Below are positions 13,101-25,128 of a DNA stretch of 64,000 bases, one piece after another (the first letter of the stretch is position 1; each line of letters starts with the position of its first letter). Below the pieces are notes generated by a model that was not told the DNA's origin, did no database searches, and worked only from the letters and a program-made list of their open reading frames with translations. The stretch comes from Euonymus europaeus. Its lineage: Eukaryota > Streptophyta > Magnoliopsida > Celastrales > Celastraceae. The DNA is taken from positions 29,046,501-29,110,500 of the forward strand of contig OY756957.1 of assembly GCA_963580455.1 (NCBI GenBank). The letters are read 5' to 3'. The translations under genes were made by a program, and so were the position numbers.

Positions 13101-13771
13101 AGGGAGTCAAAACTAATCAGATAGGGGGTTGTGCTTTGAAATTTGTTTAATTTTTTGCTCGATTTCTCGTAGTAGTATTCTTGAGAAAGTGGTTATTTTT
13201 CCATTGATGTGGTGGCCTTGGGTTTCAGCTTTTGTGGACAATGTAATTTGGAATCATCAATTAGGGTTAGTGTATAAGCTCTGGGGTTTTAGCATATAAG
13301 CTAGTGTATAAGCTCTGCCAAACACATATTACTAGTTTCCCTCGACATTTTTTTTCCTTTCATTTGCAGGCTGACGGGCTAGATGCAGAAGCAAGGGTGG
13401 GAATTCCCGGTGAGCACAGAGGAATTCTTTGTGATCGGCACTTATTTAGGATTCTCAAGCACTGGCTAAAGGCCGACTCCGATCCCTATTACAACCCCAT
13501 AAATGATTACGTGATTTTATCTACCGAATTCGAAATGGAAAGTCATAGAGAGAAAGGCTTACAGTTCACTTCTCTTAAAGAAGAATGGGAGATTGTTTCA
13601 GGAGATCCGGATGGCGATGAAAGGCCATTGGTGAACTCGATATCTGTATCACAGGCAGGAAGTGAAAAATCTGCACGGGCTGAGGCTTGTGCCACCGTAG
13701 TTGTTCATCCACAGAACGAGGGCAAGCAGCATGTTGAGCTAAATGCCATTAGTGTTTCTGTTGATGCTTAA
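7105..13771 (+). CDS. LCAT4: LCAT4-like phospholipase/acyltransferase
   Basis: Eleven exons: 7105-7351, 8364-8455, 9668-9786, 10354-10489, 10636-10687, 11265-11365, 11531-11713, 12182-12339, 12512-12566, 12803-12856, 13370-13771. All have GT-AG borders and give 532 residues, close to the roughly 535 of Arabidopsis LCAT4 (recalled). The alpha/beta-hydrolase fold of the LCAT family is clear. The oxyanion strand PVLLVPGIAGSIL is near residue 35, the nucleophile Ser183 lies in ISHSMGGLLV, the acid region is CVDGDGTVP (386-394), and catalytic His415 is in PGEHRG. The C-terminus VELNAISVSVDA is typical of this subgroup. LCAT4-type enzymes are soluble phospholipases that release acyl chains from membrane glycerolipids; they lack the N-terminal membrane segment of other LCAT/PDAT members, as here. 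Large introns carry repeats, notably intron 2. The exact acyl position and substrate are inferred from family only. Confidence 0.95.
8564..8975. mobile_element. GCGC-rich TIR element in LCAT4 intron 2
   Basis: A block markedly more GC-rich than its surroundings, built of AAGGCGC/GCGCCTTG words. The left end runs from about 8564 (TGTGGGTAAATGCGCAAGG). The right end, in reverse complement, resembles it (TTGTCAAAGGCGCCCAAGG). Flanks TCTAACCCAT (8554-8563) and TCTAACCAT (8976-8984) look like a 9-10-bp target duplication. It has no coding capacity. It is probably a small non-autonomous Mutator-like repeat; the class is uncertain. Confidence 0.45.
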
Positions 13772-14902
13772 TATATTATAATATGTTTGTATGGTAAAAA
13801 AAATCTTGCATATTTGTATATAAATGGTTCTTTTAAATCTTTGTTGGTATTTGGCTAAGAAATTAAATCCTATATTTATTTTGAATATATTTTGATAATA
13901 GTATCACCTCATTTTTAAGTTCTGTTTTTTTATTTGGGTACTACTAGCTTTCAGTCTCGCCAAATAACTGGATACAGTATAGTCCATTCTAATGCATGAC
14001 ACGTGTATGTTGACTCAGTTAACATCCACAAATGATTTTTTATTTTTATTTTAAATTTTATTATGAAAATTATATAACAAAAATGGATATGAAAATTTTA
14101 ACAAAGTTATGATAATAATTTTTTATTATTTTTTGTGGACATATTTTTTAAAAAATTTTTGTTGATGGATTATCGATGAAATTAAAAATAATAATTTTTT
14201 GTCGATGAATTACAGACCATTAATTTTTTTATTTTTTGCCAGCGGATTATTGACAAAATTTATGTCTATATTTATCAACGAAAAAAATTTACTAACGAAA
14301 TTTTTCCTACCAGTGTTTAGATTACCTACAAGGATTTTAACGACACAAATTTTCGATCGGTAATCAATATTATCGACGGATTTTTAAGATTATCGATAAA
14401 AAATTTCGTTGATAATTTGCGAATTTATTATAATGAAACAAATGTTATCAAATTATTAGTTAGGACAAGATAGACATTTATGCAAATAAAAAAAATAGTG
14501 ATGGAGATTAAAATATTTAATCTAATGATAAAGGGACTATTTTGTACAGATTTTTAGAAGATTGTTTTATAATTTAGCCCTTTTATTTAGCTAAGTTGTT
14601 TATGGATAAAGTTGGTCATTTTAAGTAACCGTCTTCCGTCCACCCCCTTCGTGACTGTAAGATCATTAGAGACATTACTAACACAAGCTGGATTTGAGGG
14701 AAAAAGGAAGATATAAGTATTATTTTATTCCTTTGGTAATTAAGCACATCATAGTATACGCATATGTGTTTCCTTATGGTCAAGAAATCTCACCAGCAGT
14801 ATAAAGTTGACTGGGTCTCTCTTGATCATGCAACAAAGCACTTTTTAGTTAATAAAAAGCAGAAAAGACTGAAATACGTATATGGTTGAAACCACTAGTG
14901 TC
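13772..14902. repeat. Convergent intergenic spacer with CACTA-like terminal remnants
   Basis: Lies between the 3' ends of LCAT4 (+) and PP2-A9 (-). From about 14040 to 14440 it is very AT-rich, with repeated TCGATGAA, CGACGGA and AACGAAATTT words on both strands. Complement of 14315 begins CACTGGTAGG, resembling an En/Spm (CACTA) terminus, and the repeated words resemble CACTA subterminal repeats. A matching second end and a 3-bp target duplication could not be fixed, so this is a tentative remnant. Confidence 0.3.
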
Positions 14903-15651
14903 TTAAGACACAATTTGTTGTACGATTGCATCATGAATCTCCAATCCACCCTTCCGTTTTCCACTCCAAACTTCATACAGACCAAAATGAAGCCTGGGAT
15001 CCTCTAGTTCTGGTTCAACTTCAATGACAAGCTTATCGCCGTCGTGGTCAGGGATTTGGATCGTCTTTGATCCAAAATCAGCTTTCTCCAGTGCTTCAAT
15101 TTTTTTCCTGCTATAACTTCCTTTCTTTCCTACTTTAGCAATCATAAACACTGGACATCCACTCCAACCAAACGCGTCCGGCTTCAACGACACTGTGAAG
15201 CTAACTTGGTACTTCTTTCCAGGTTCTACTTCCGTTGAACCGGTCACTTCTAGCCGGCAAACTTGCACCAGCTCCAGGACAGGTTTCCTACGCAGGAGGT
15301 TTGCAAATTTTATGTGCATATGTAGTGATTGAAAAACTCAAGTGGGTGAAATTAAGGGAACTGAAGAGAAGGAAACAGATTCTCACTCATTTTTCGTGAT
15401 TGAGCGCCAACATTTATCATCGTTGCCCCGCACAACGCTCAATGCTCTTGGTATAAACGTAATTTGAGTGTGATCTTCCTGTAAAATATTGGAGATTAGC
15501 CAGCTGATTACCACCATAAAGAAACTAATTATTGATATAAGAGAAGAAGACTCACATCCCATTCTGCTTCCTTCTGGTTCTGGTCTGCCTCATAATGTAC
15601 CTTAGCCATGTTGAAAGCAAAGAATGAGATAACGAGTCCCTTCCCTGCCAT
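14903..15651 (-). CDS. PP2-A9: PHLOEM PROTEIN 2-like A9 (Nictaba-type lectin)
   Basis: Three exons, complement of 15556-15651, 15387-15478 and 14903-15287, giving 190 residues with phases that close exactly. The PP2/Nictaba lectin domain fills most of the protein. Visible blocks are ITFIPRALSVVRGND, CWRSITKN, LELVQVCRLEVTGSTEVEPG, KYQVSFTVSLKPDAFGW and the C-terminal LHFGLYEVWSGKRKGGLEIH. The family is known for binding N-acetylglucosamine-type glycans; A-type members occur in phloem and in defence. No signal peptide or membrane segment is evident, so a cytosolic protein is likely. A second in-frame ATG (residue 15, MAKVHYEADQ, with good context) may be the real start, because other PP2-A proteins begin close to this HxEAD-like motif. 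That would give 176 residues. The gene converges on LCAT4. Confidence 0.9.
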
Positions 15652-17426
15652 TTTATAGCAAACAGAAGTAATGCTAAGAAACTTGCAAGGAATCCAAGAA
15701 AATGCTCTCTCTACTTTACCAAAGCAACGATTCCTAATGTAAGATTGGTATATCTACGGTGTCATTTTGCTGGTCCTGAATATATGACTTGAACCAGCAA
15801 AAAATGCTACAAAATGGATGACCATTGGATGGAAGAAATTAAAACGAATAAATGTTGTTACAGTATTCTCTGTTTTTTTCTTTTTTAATTATTATGGGAA
15901 TGCTCTTTTTGGCATGATATAGACATCATCATCATCAAGAGGATCACTCTATGGAACTTTATTTGTCAGCCTAAACTTTTTAGAAAGAAAATGTGATCCA
16001 TGTTCAACACGACAAGGGACAAGTTTGTAATTTAGATAGTTTATATGGGCCTAAACTTGAGCCGTCGAACTTGCGTAAATATAAATTTTTCAGTTGACGA
16101 ATATAAATTTTTCAGCCGACGATCAATAAGTTAGTCAAATCTTAGCACATAGTCACAAAAGTATTGCTCGTAATGAAAATCGAACTTAAGATCGGGTACA
16201 ATTTGACCCTAAAAATATCCACCAACTAGTTGGATCTACCATCGTCACTAGGACATCAAAGCAAGTTTTCTTACCAGAGCATTGTGACTTTTCTATGACT
16301 TTATGCTATATGCTACACTTTACCAATCTATGACTTCCTATTCAGAATCGCATTGTTTTCACCATTTTAAAATAGTTACAGTTTCTCTTAGGGTTGTGCA
16401 CGGTCCAGTGACCCCCAATCTGACAACCCAACTAAAGGTATCAGTTCCTCATTTGTTGAAACCTAATACATGATTAATAGTTAGTTATGATTGATCATTT
16501 TAACGGTCCGGATTCAATTCTATTCGATTATGGTTTTGAAACCGTTAATGTTAATAACTTCATTTTATGTCATTTAATCATTTATGCTATGTTATATCTC
16601 TGTTGGACAGTATTTTTAAAATTGAAATTACAAGATAATACAAATACATAGAAGTCCAAACTGCATATCCAAAGTCCATAATATCCAAAATAAATTCCTC
16701 ATGGCTCCATGCTACGAAGTTCATAATACTGTTTTTAATTTTTTTAATTTTTAATTTTGTCGAGGTGTCAATATGTCAACCGTTGGATCTACTATAATTT
16801 TAATCAACGGCTCATCTTATTCTAATATTCATAAGAATATCTTATTTTTTGAAATATACTAATATACTAAGTCAGGTTAACCGTAGTTTCAAGAAAATCG
16901 ATATCATAGACCGGACCATATATCAAGGGACGGTTCGATTTATCAAACCATAGACCAAAATTTAGTCAAACAATCAATCAGAGCAGGACCATCCGGTCTA
17001 GTCTAACGTAATGCCCTATTTTGGTATTTTAAGGTACCATGTTGGCGTTGTATCTGTTGCTCAACAGAGAATGGCTACCAGCTAGCAAGGCATCCATGGT
17101 GAAAATGTCGATGCTAATAATTTTTTTCTCTTTGCCCAAATCTAGTGAAGTAGGCTACTTTCCAAGAATTCAATACAAAATACCACTAAAAATTATACAA
17201 ATCAATAAATACTTGAAGATCAATTAAGTTTAATTACAGCATTTTATAAGCCTACTTCCTATGATACTCGTCTATTCCTAAGTCCTAAGCATCGATATCC
17301 ATCTAGGCTTAATAAAAACTGTGCTCAGAAGAAGATTCAACTTCGAACATGACTGAATCCCCAGCTACTTGATGAGCGAGGAAACTACCAGGAATTAGGA
17401 AGCTCTACAGGTAATTGCAGATATTT
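15652..17426. other. Intergenic spacer between PP2-A9 and EXO84C
   Basis: AT-rich, with no supportable gene. The section 16388-17014 has AC-GGTCC/GGACC-rich ends suggestive of an old DNA-transposon relic, but termini and target duplication do not match convincingly. The open frame at 17039-17227 has no recognisable family. Confidence 0.5.
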
Positions 17427-20400
17427 TCAACCCTCAGGATCAGTAGAGTCCGAGGGGCTATCAAGTTCACCCATACTTGCAGAAGCAAAAGATTCATAAG
17501 ATTCTATTGTCGAAAGCGAAGAAGTAGTATCGTCAGAATCTGAGATAATCTCATCGTGCAGAACGAAATTTTCCTCATCGACTTCAGATGCCTCTGACCC
17601 AGATGCTCCTAAGAGAAGTTTGTTTATAGCTGACTTTGCAGTTTCAACAAACCATTCGTCCTCAGGTAGTGCACTAGACATTGATGGTTGCACAAGCAGA
17701 TTACGTTAGCATGGGATTCAGCAACAATATAAGTAGTCAACAATTAGCAAAAGTCATATACCTTTGTGGATCTACTCCTCTACGGGAGAAGGTCGTTATT
17801 GCCCGAGCAATAATCGCTGAAGCAATGTGATGCAACTGTCGAGATGAGTAGCCGGCAAAACTTGCAATTTCAACAGTGAAGTGCATATCGAGCATTAACT
17901 GCCAAGACAAATCCCAGTAAGAAAGAAAAAAGAGAAACCATTCAGGCATATGCCACCTAACAGCCTCTATTAGGCACCCGCATGCCATACCCCTATCCCA
18001 GTAATACAGCAATTGAAAAGATTTTACGAATCCAATGCCAACATGCGACAACATAATTTACCAAAAATATTTAATTTTCAAGGGTAGCTTCTCACCATCT
18101 CATCTATTTGAGAGAAATAAACCTAGTACTAACCTAAAAGATCACAATATAGAAATAAAAATTATCTGAAGGGGCAATGCTACTAACAGCACAGAACGTT
18201 TTCAAACTATGTGAGGATGAAAACTCACGAAACAAACAACATATCCTCGAATTATACTGCAAGTAAAAGAGCTACCTGCTGCAAACCTAGTGGCTTAATC
18301 GGAATAGATTCATCCTCAAACACACCCCAAAATTCTTGCTCATCAGACAACCACATTAAAACTGTTTCTGTTAGCCTAGCAAGCAAAATTTTCTGTAGTT
18401 TCTCTTTCCCTAGCAAAACATCTCCAGCCACAGTTGCTAATTGCTGCAACTTCGCAAATAATGCCTGCGATAGAGACACCAAACTTGTTATTAGCGACAG
18501 AAGAATATTCGAGTAATGAATGCAGATGAGGCTCATATAGTCATGTCTCATCCAACAGATAAATTACTGAATAGTGAAGAGATTGCGATATTCTGAACTC
18601 CACAGTTTAAAAGAACACTGTCTAGCAAGAACAAAAGGTAAAAACTAAACAAAAAGATTACTGAGGATTCGCCAAGCACATTAGGCAGCCAACAAGAAAT
18701 AATGGCTATTATTTATCTAGATTTTTTATTGTTCTTTTTTCCTGTTGCCCTGCTGGAGAGCTATGTACCTACAACCTTTTTCCACGTCTGTCTAACATGG
18801 AGTTTAGATAAACATACTAATTAGAAACTCTATATATGTAAAAAATAAGCAATTATGATCATTACGATTTATGATCAAGACGAATTTTGTATTTTTTTCC
18901 AGAAAAATGACAGCCACCGACATTCTCAAAAATAAAAAATTGATGGAGGTCTGCATGTAGAGGACCAAAGATTATGCATGCATTTATGTATGCACATACA
19001 TATGTATAGATGAATGGATGCATGCATTCCCGCATGTAAGTGTTGATTTATAAGAAAAACCCCAAGAATAATTTTAATTGTTGCACCCAACACGTGGAAG
19101 AAAACTTAAGCCTTCACCTGAAATGGTAGCGATGGAAGAGGATCAGAATCCCAATATAAATCTCCCCCATCCCCATCCTCGTTTAAGTAAATTTGTGCAT
19201 TCAATCGCGTTTTTCCAGCTCTCGAATAAATGAAAGTAAGAATGTACTGCCTACAGAAGTGATCTCTAAGCTTGTCGAATGAATGCTGCAGATGCCGCTT
19301 ACAGTCCTTCAGGTCCGCAGCAGTGCTTGCATTAGGCACCATATTTTCATTTCCAGGTTCCTTGCTTTCATTCTTAGAGCTCCAAATTTTTGACACATTA
19401 GGGGGTAAAAGTTCATCCAAAATAGTGAATGCTACACCTAAAATAGCAAGCTGCTCCGAATCTGTTTCAGCTCTAAAGGCTACAAACTCCTTCAGCTCTG
19501 TAAGATTGTCATCATCAGAGGGGCCAGGTAGGGCTTTGATAAGGGCATCCATGTATTTATCGAACAGCTGTGAGATTCTATTCAAGACATTTCCTCCAAA
19601 GTGCAAAACAGCCAGTGGGGTAAGCTGTTCCAGCATATCCTATAGAAAAGTTACAGGTTGTTACAACGAAATTTCAGCAAAAAATACAGAACAGTGTGAA
19701 AACACAAACACAAACACAAAGAGCCCTTCTTTTTGGTGGAGAGAGAGAGAGAGAGAGGAATCAATGCAAGCTTAGGAATAAAAAACTGATACACATGCCA
19801 AGTACATTGCATCTAAATATAAATTCATAAAAACTGTACCAACTATGCATCTAACAAACTCTGACTATGTATATACTTCAACTATGAATGTGCATGGGCA
19901 GGAGACATCAGCTGACTTCATAATTTGGCTTGGCCATAAGTCTCACATAAGAAGCACAGCTTCTTAAACACCACAACTGAACGCATGGCATGTGCACTGC
20001 ATGTGGATCTACCTTCAGTTTCTTGAAGTAGATCCAGAAGTTTCAAAACTCTCAACACAATCATGAATTTATCAAATCATTTTCTTCGACGTAATTACAT
20101 CTCCTAAGAAGATTTCTTATAAAGCATAGATGCGTGAACAAATTATCATAGTCAGTTATTATAAGTTAATTTGCAAATCAGGTAGTTATAAAGAAGTGGT
20201 TGTCACAATAATCCTTTCAATCAAGACAGGTCCATCTCAGACAGCAAAAGAAGATCAACTTACTTCAACAATGTATATAAATCTCACTCCGCTGTCGACA
20301 AGCACACCATCTGAAGATGTTGAAATTGCAGAAAAAGAAGAAACATAGTGAGGTGATGAGGGCAGGCTTTCATTGACTTCAGCCAAGTCCAGAACCATCC

Positions 20401-23400
20401 TTCTAGCCCTTCTAAAGTTCAGTTCTAGAACTTCTTCAATGTATGGCCGCAAGAGAACCAAAAGCAACTTTGAAAGTTTCAAACCTTGTGATTCCAACTG
20501 CGAGCAGTAGTTAAGACTAGCCTGAACACAGTTGCAAGCAGCACGTAAAGCGGAAACTGTGTCCGAAGAGGGTGCGTTCTCCTTCACCAATCTTACAAAG
20601 TATTCAATCTCCCATTCTGCCCACTGAACAACTCTGTTGGTATATACAGGATTATCACCAAATATCAAGCCAGATTCTTTAGTTGTCGATGAAATTATTG
20701 AAAAGAAAAGCCGAGATAGCGTGGCTGGGAATGTTTTGGGACAGATGGAAAATGAAGGAATAAAAGCCTCAATCCTCTTTTGAAGGCGAGACCCATAAGA
20801 TTTCAGCAATAGCTGATGTCCTAAATGACCCTTTCCAAGCTTAATCAAAGTGGATAAAGCCTTCCTCAGCTCAGGAACACAGACTAAAGGCTGTTCAGCG
20901 ATTGCAATCAACTGATCCTCAAGCATTGCCTTTCTCTCCCAAAGAGATGTTTTATAGGCGGATCCTTCAGTTGAAGTATTCCCTGAGCTATTCAGCCCCA
21001 CATGGTTTCTTTCTTCAGCATCTATCAGCTCTATTGCTTCTTCCACTTTATGTTCAGCCAGGAGAACGTCTATTTTCTCTAAAAACAACTCTTTTTGATC
21101 ATCTGTTCCATTTGGTAAGGGATGTTGAAGTTCGACCATCTGAATGCCTTGCTGGGCATAATCACTGTTATCATTACCTCGAGCATTATCACTGTTATCA
21201 TTATTTCGACTCCACTCTTCCATTTCACGGCATACCCCAGTCATTAAATCTTGCACAAGAATTCCCTGTGCGGAAATATGCTTGCGTAGCTCAACCAATT
21301 CATGCTCCATTTCCACAACTTCCTCTGACATTCTATATTTATGATGAAACTCAATGAAATGAGTAATGATATAAGAAATAATTATCATTTGGAAGCAAGG
21401 AAGAGTCGGTGATAAATAGATTGGGCAAAAAGAAGTTGCGTTGAAAAATTAAATTATGGATCTAGAAAATTGCAGCTTCTTGTATTTAGGGATCCTCAGT
21501 AAGATTCATATTATTCTCAAGCTTTCAAACATTATAATAACCCTACCACCCCTAGATGTGTAGTTCAAGAATCTGGACTCATGCATATTAAAAAAACTTC
21601 GGCAAAAAAAAAATCTTTGACATCCACAATAAAATTTTAGAGCTACTTCATTTTCTTTCTCATTTGTCAAGAAATTTTTAGTGTAAAGATTCACTCACTT
21701 TCAAAGACGTGAAAATTGCCATAAAACTTTGCCAGTATAGTGTAAAAAAAAAATATTCGAAATAAATGTTCCAACGTATTAGGAAAGACTTCAAGTCTAA
21801 CAAGCGGGACCTTTCAGAAACTAACATCCAAATAATAGGGCTCTAGAACCTGTTTCTCTAGTATCTGTTCGTAACTACCCAGGCTTAAATGTGCCTGTCT
21901 GTTTGAGTGTGTCTTGAGAGGAATATATTATTTCTATTTTACTTCAAATCTTATTCTCAACCATATAAAGCTACCAATCACTCAAGTCTCACTGATTTAT
22001 TAGAGCTTGGGCAAATCTGTTAACTTGAGCTTCCAAATCATATCGCCAAGAAAAACAGTATTCAGAAGGCATGGGGTATGGCACCTCAGCAATATTATGA
22101 AATCGGTAAGCACATTTGAAGTCACAACAAATCAAACCAACATTCTTAGTGCAAGATGTTGTGTGATGCGGATTACATAATGGAAATCAGTTCCCCAATA
22201 TTTCTGCCTAACCCCACATTCCCTACTTTGGCATAAGCAAAACCATAAAAAAGTTCAACAAATAGCGCACGTTTTACCATCCCACTTTTTAACTAGTGAA
22301 AAACACTTTTGCACACGACTCCCGCGGTAGAGGAGGTCAAAGACATGCAAGACATATGCAGACCTTAGCCCCACATAATATGTGGAGAGACTGTTGAACT
22401 TATGACCTCTAGGTTGCATCCCTGCAACTCTATCAGTATACCATTGGGTCACATGTACATTGCTCACTTTTTTAACTGATACAATTGTTTTAACAAATTT
22501 GAAACTCTTAGATTAGAATTACTTGTGTACATCCAGCAATAACCAGCAGATTCTATTACCTCAAGAAAGCCAAGTATTTTGTTTGCATATTTCCTGATAG
22601 ATTTTCCACCGCATCCTTCAAATCCAACAGCTCACAGCAAAGCTTTCTGATTCCCTGCATAAATACGTAAACTTATCATCTAGAAAAAGAAAGCAAAACT
22701 CACATTTACATAAGATAATTATGAGAATGATCCATGTTAATCGCCAGACAATTGGATGTATCTGCATCCAAGGCTTTCTTTTTCATAATTCTTGGAGAGG
22801 TGGAATTAAAACTGATTGATCCAAATAAGAGATTATCACAAGTATTTTTGAATAACTGTCGAGACCCTCTTCTCATAGTTTCATATAATGCTCCTATCCT
22901 ATGATACCAGAAAAACCAAATATAACAAGGGCCAAAAAAGAGCGGATCAGCAGAAAAATACTTTTCCTGTCAATCAATAAGAACCAAAGTACAAAATTAT
23001 AAACTAATCTTTCTTATCCACTGAACTTGAAAGTAAACATCTGAATTGAAAACTTCTAAGGCAATAGAATGGTTAAAGTGGTTAGCATGAGCCATGCAGC
23101 TTAAACTTGCAGATATTGGAATCAAAACAGAGTGAATCTACTTTAAGAAAAACAATAGAAGAAGCTATAAATGATGAACTGCCTACTGCACCTACGAAAA
23201 TTAGAGGAAACCAGTGGAGGAAAACCAGCCTTTTCCATGAAATGTAACATTTCAGGCTAAGAGAGAATGTATCTGCTCATTGGTATTTCAAACAGGTTGA
23301 AGATTTGAATCCTCCCACGCGTTAAAATTAACGAATATTAAAATCAATATATGCTGATAACAAAAATATTTTATCTGTCCCAAAGCTAACAACTACAGAA

Positions 23401-24250
23401 AGCAATCGACAGAAGAAATTTAGGGAAAGTTACAGGATAGAAACAACCTCTTATGAGTCTATATGACAATAAGATTTGATTTCAGGATACCGATATATAC
23501 TAAAAAATATCGCTGCACCCAAAGCTGTATAGAGAGGGGGGAGGAAGTTATAGCAAACATTGGGGAAAAGGAAGTACTATCAATGATTCCTCAAAAAAAC
23601 AATTAATGAACTTAGAAACTGCAGTAACTGAGAGAAAAGGCTGGATCTTCCAAGAAGAATACAGGGATACCAAGACCGACATAGATGTCTGAGGTTCCCA
23701 ATCTGAGTTGCTAAGCTCAACAACAATCTTTTCAAAAAAAAAATGAAATTCAAGTTGAAATGAAGGATTACCAGAAGGGTAGCAGCCATTGATACAGTGC
23801 CTATAATGAATTTTTGAGCTAAAATCGAGCAATTACATGCATTTAGAAGGCAGAAATTAAGAAAATTCAGGGCCCTATCGAATTGATTAATGACATTAAC
23901 GGTTAAACATAATGCATTACCATGACCATAATGACCTAAGAAATTTTATACAGATTACAAGGATACATCACAAATCCGCATAAAAATAGAAACCCTAGAA
24001 ACATCAACAGATTAACTTTCTCCACAGTAATAGTTAAACATAGAGAATACCCAGATATCAAATACAACATTTGTCACCAGATTGAACTTTAAACAGAAAA
24101 TTTTGTAACCCAAAAGAAATTATTCAAAAAAAGTAACCACGCAGGAAATGATACCTTTTCGGTTTCAGATTGGTAGAGGGAATCGACCTTCGACTGGGGA
24201 GTGATGCTTTCTATGGTCGGAAAGTCATCATCTTCTTCACTGCTCTCCAT
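17427..24250 (-). CDS. EXO84C: Exocyst complex component EXO84C
   Basis: Seven exons, complement of 24155-24250, 22560-22654, 20264-21332, 19118-19639, 18276-18464, 17762-17898 and 17427-17673, giving 784 residues. The Arabidopsis protein is about 769 (recalled). The N-terminus is acidic ([16 protein letters not shown]). A Vps51/EXO84/COG1-type helical segment follows ([20 protein letters not shown]), then the long helical exocyst body. Conserved blocks include [53 protein letters not shown] and an acidic Ser-rich tail ending near DSTDPEG. EXO84 is one of eight subunits that tether secretory vesicles to the plasma membrane; EXO84C is a plant paralogue linked to stigma receptivity in Arabidopsis. 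Oddities: exon 3 carries a 27-bp in-frame tandem repeat giving two copies of NDNSD, and intron 2 holds a SINE. Function is inferred from clear full-length similarity. Confidence 0.95.
22295..22464 (-). mobile_element. tRNA-derived SINE in an EXO84C intron
   Basis: On the minus strand a tRNA-like head is visible: GTGACCCAATGGTATACTGA as box A region and GGTCATAAGTTCAACAGTCT as a decayed box B. It is followed by GTGGGGCTAAGGTCTGC and CCGCGGGAGTCGTGTGCA, typical of common plant SINE bodies. Flanks CACTTTTTAACT (22283-22294) and CACTTTTTTAACT (22465-22477) form a target duplication with a one-base indel. It is 170 bp, lies in the intron after exon 2 of EXO84C, and is in the same orientation as the gene. 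Confidence 0.75.
22655..24154 (-). other. Long first intron of EXO84C
   Basis: Intron between exon 1 and exon 2 of EXO84C. It is AT-rich and no coding region, RNA gene or clear mobile element was recognised. Short frames near 23548-23832 are unsupported. Confidence 0.6.
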
Positions 24251-24880
24251 TTCTTAGCTCCTCCTGACCTCCTTTGTCGCTGGTTCACTGTTCTAAGTTC
24301 TTCGTTTGAAGAATCCTAAAGTGATATTCAAAGGAAAACGGAGAACCAGAACGTGAAGAGCAATGGAGCAGCAAAGAGTAAAAAACAAAAAGCATGTGAT
24401 GTGGTAGTTGCGTTGGCAATCTGGGACTTCTCCTGACTTGAATCGGGTTGAAATGGAGTTTTTAATTGAAACTGCATCAGTAAAGTATTACTTATTAAAA
24501 AAAAAAGGGTTTTGGATAGTTATTGTTGTGGACACTTACAAGTATTATCATTGATGAAATCATGTCGTTGTTTATATTTACCATGTTTTTTTTATGTATT
24601 GAATTTCAAGAGACTTTAACAAAAACAATGCATCTATTTTAAATAATTAATAACAAGCATATTCTTTGAAACCTTTCTCGCTAGGAATTCTAATACGAAT
24701 TCCACCCGTGCGGAGGCTCTACTTATGAGGGAATGTTAATTGTGCCCCCTTGATCTTTTGTATTTTATTAATGTGAATAACAACCATGAATTGATTAACA
24801 TTGACATGTTGATTTCAGATCAATAAGTAAAAAGGCAAATTATTTTATTCTCAGTTGAACCTTATTGTACCATATTAATT
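24251..24880. other. EXO84C upstream region
   Basis: Start-proximal sequence of the divergent pair EXO84C (-) and FKBP18 (+). No clear TATA box was assigned. The region is AT-rich. Confidence 0.4.
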
Positions 24881-25128
24881 CTATAGTTTTTTAGATAATT
24901 TAGGTTGTATTATACAACAATAGTGATAACTCATGAGTTATATTCAGTCATCAATCTAACAAAAACGACTATAATTAAGTCGCGTGTAACTTCAACATAC
25001 AAATAAATATACAACCAACCTATTTTAAACAAATAATTGAAGTTTTATGTTAGATTGATGATTGAATATAACTCATGAAGTATCATTAGTGCTATATAAT
25101 AAAACCAAAATTATCTAAAGCTCTATAG
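24881..25128. mobile_element. MITE with about 85-bp inverted arms
   Basis: Left arm 24881-about 24965 starts CTATAGTTTTTTAGATAATT. The right arm, complement of 25128-about 25040, starts CTATAGAGCTTTAGATAATT. Arms share further blocks, including CATGAGTTATATTCA and CATCAATCTAACA. Total length is 248 bp with no coding capacity, a typical miniature inverted-repeat element. Target duplication and superfamily are unresolved. Confidence 0.75.

Noticed and set aside
14040..14440. Full CACTA element
   Set aside because: One CACTGGTAG-like end and repeated words are visible, but no second end or 3-bp duplication could be set; kept only as a tentative repeat.
16388..17014. Possible hAT-like element (TAGGGTTGTGCACGG ... 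ATGCCCTA)
   Set aside because: Termini match over only 5 bases and the flanking 8-mers do not match.
19272..19775. 167-residue plus-strand ORF
   Set aside because: Antisense shadow of EXO84C exon 4; composition follows the coding strand.
20902..21357. 151-residue plus-strand ORF
   Set aside because: Antisense shadow of EXO84C exon 3.
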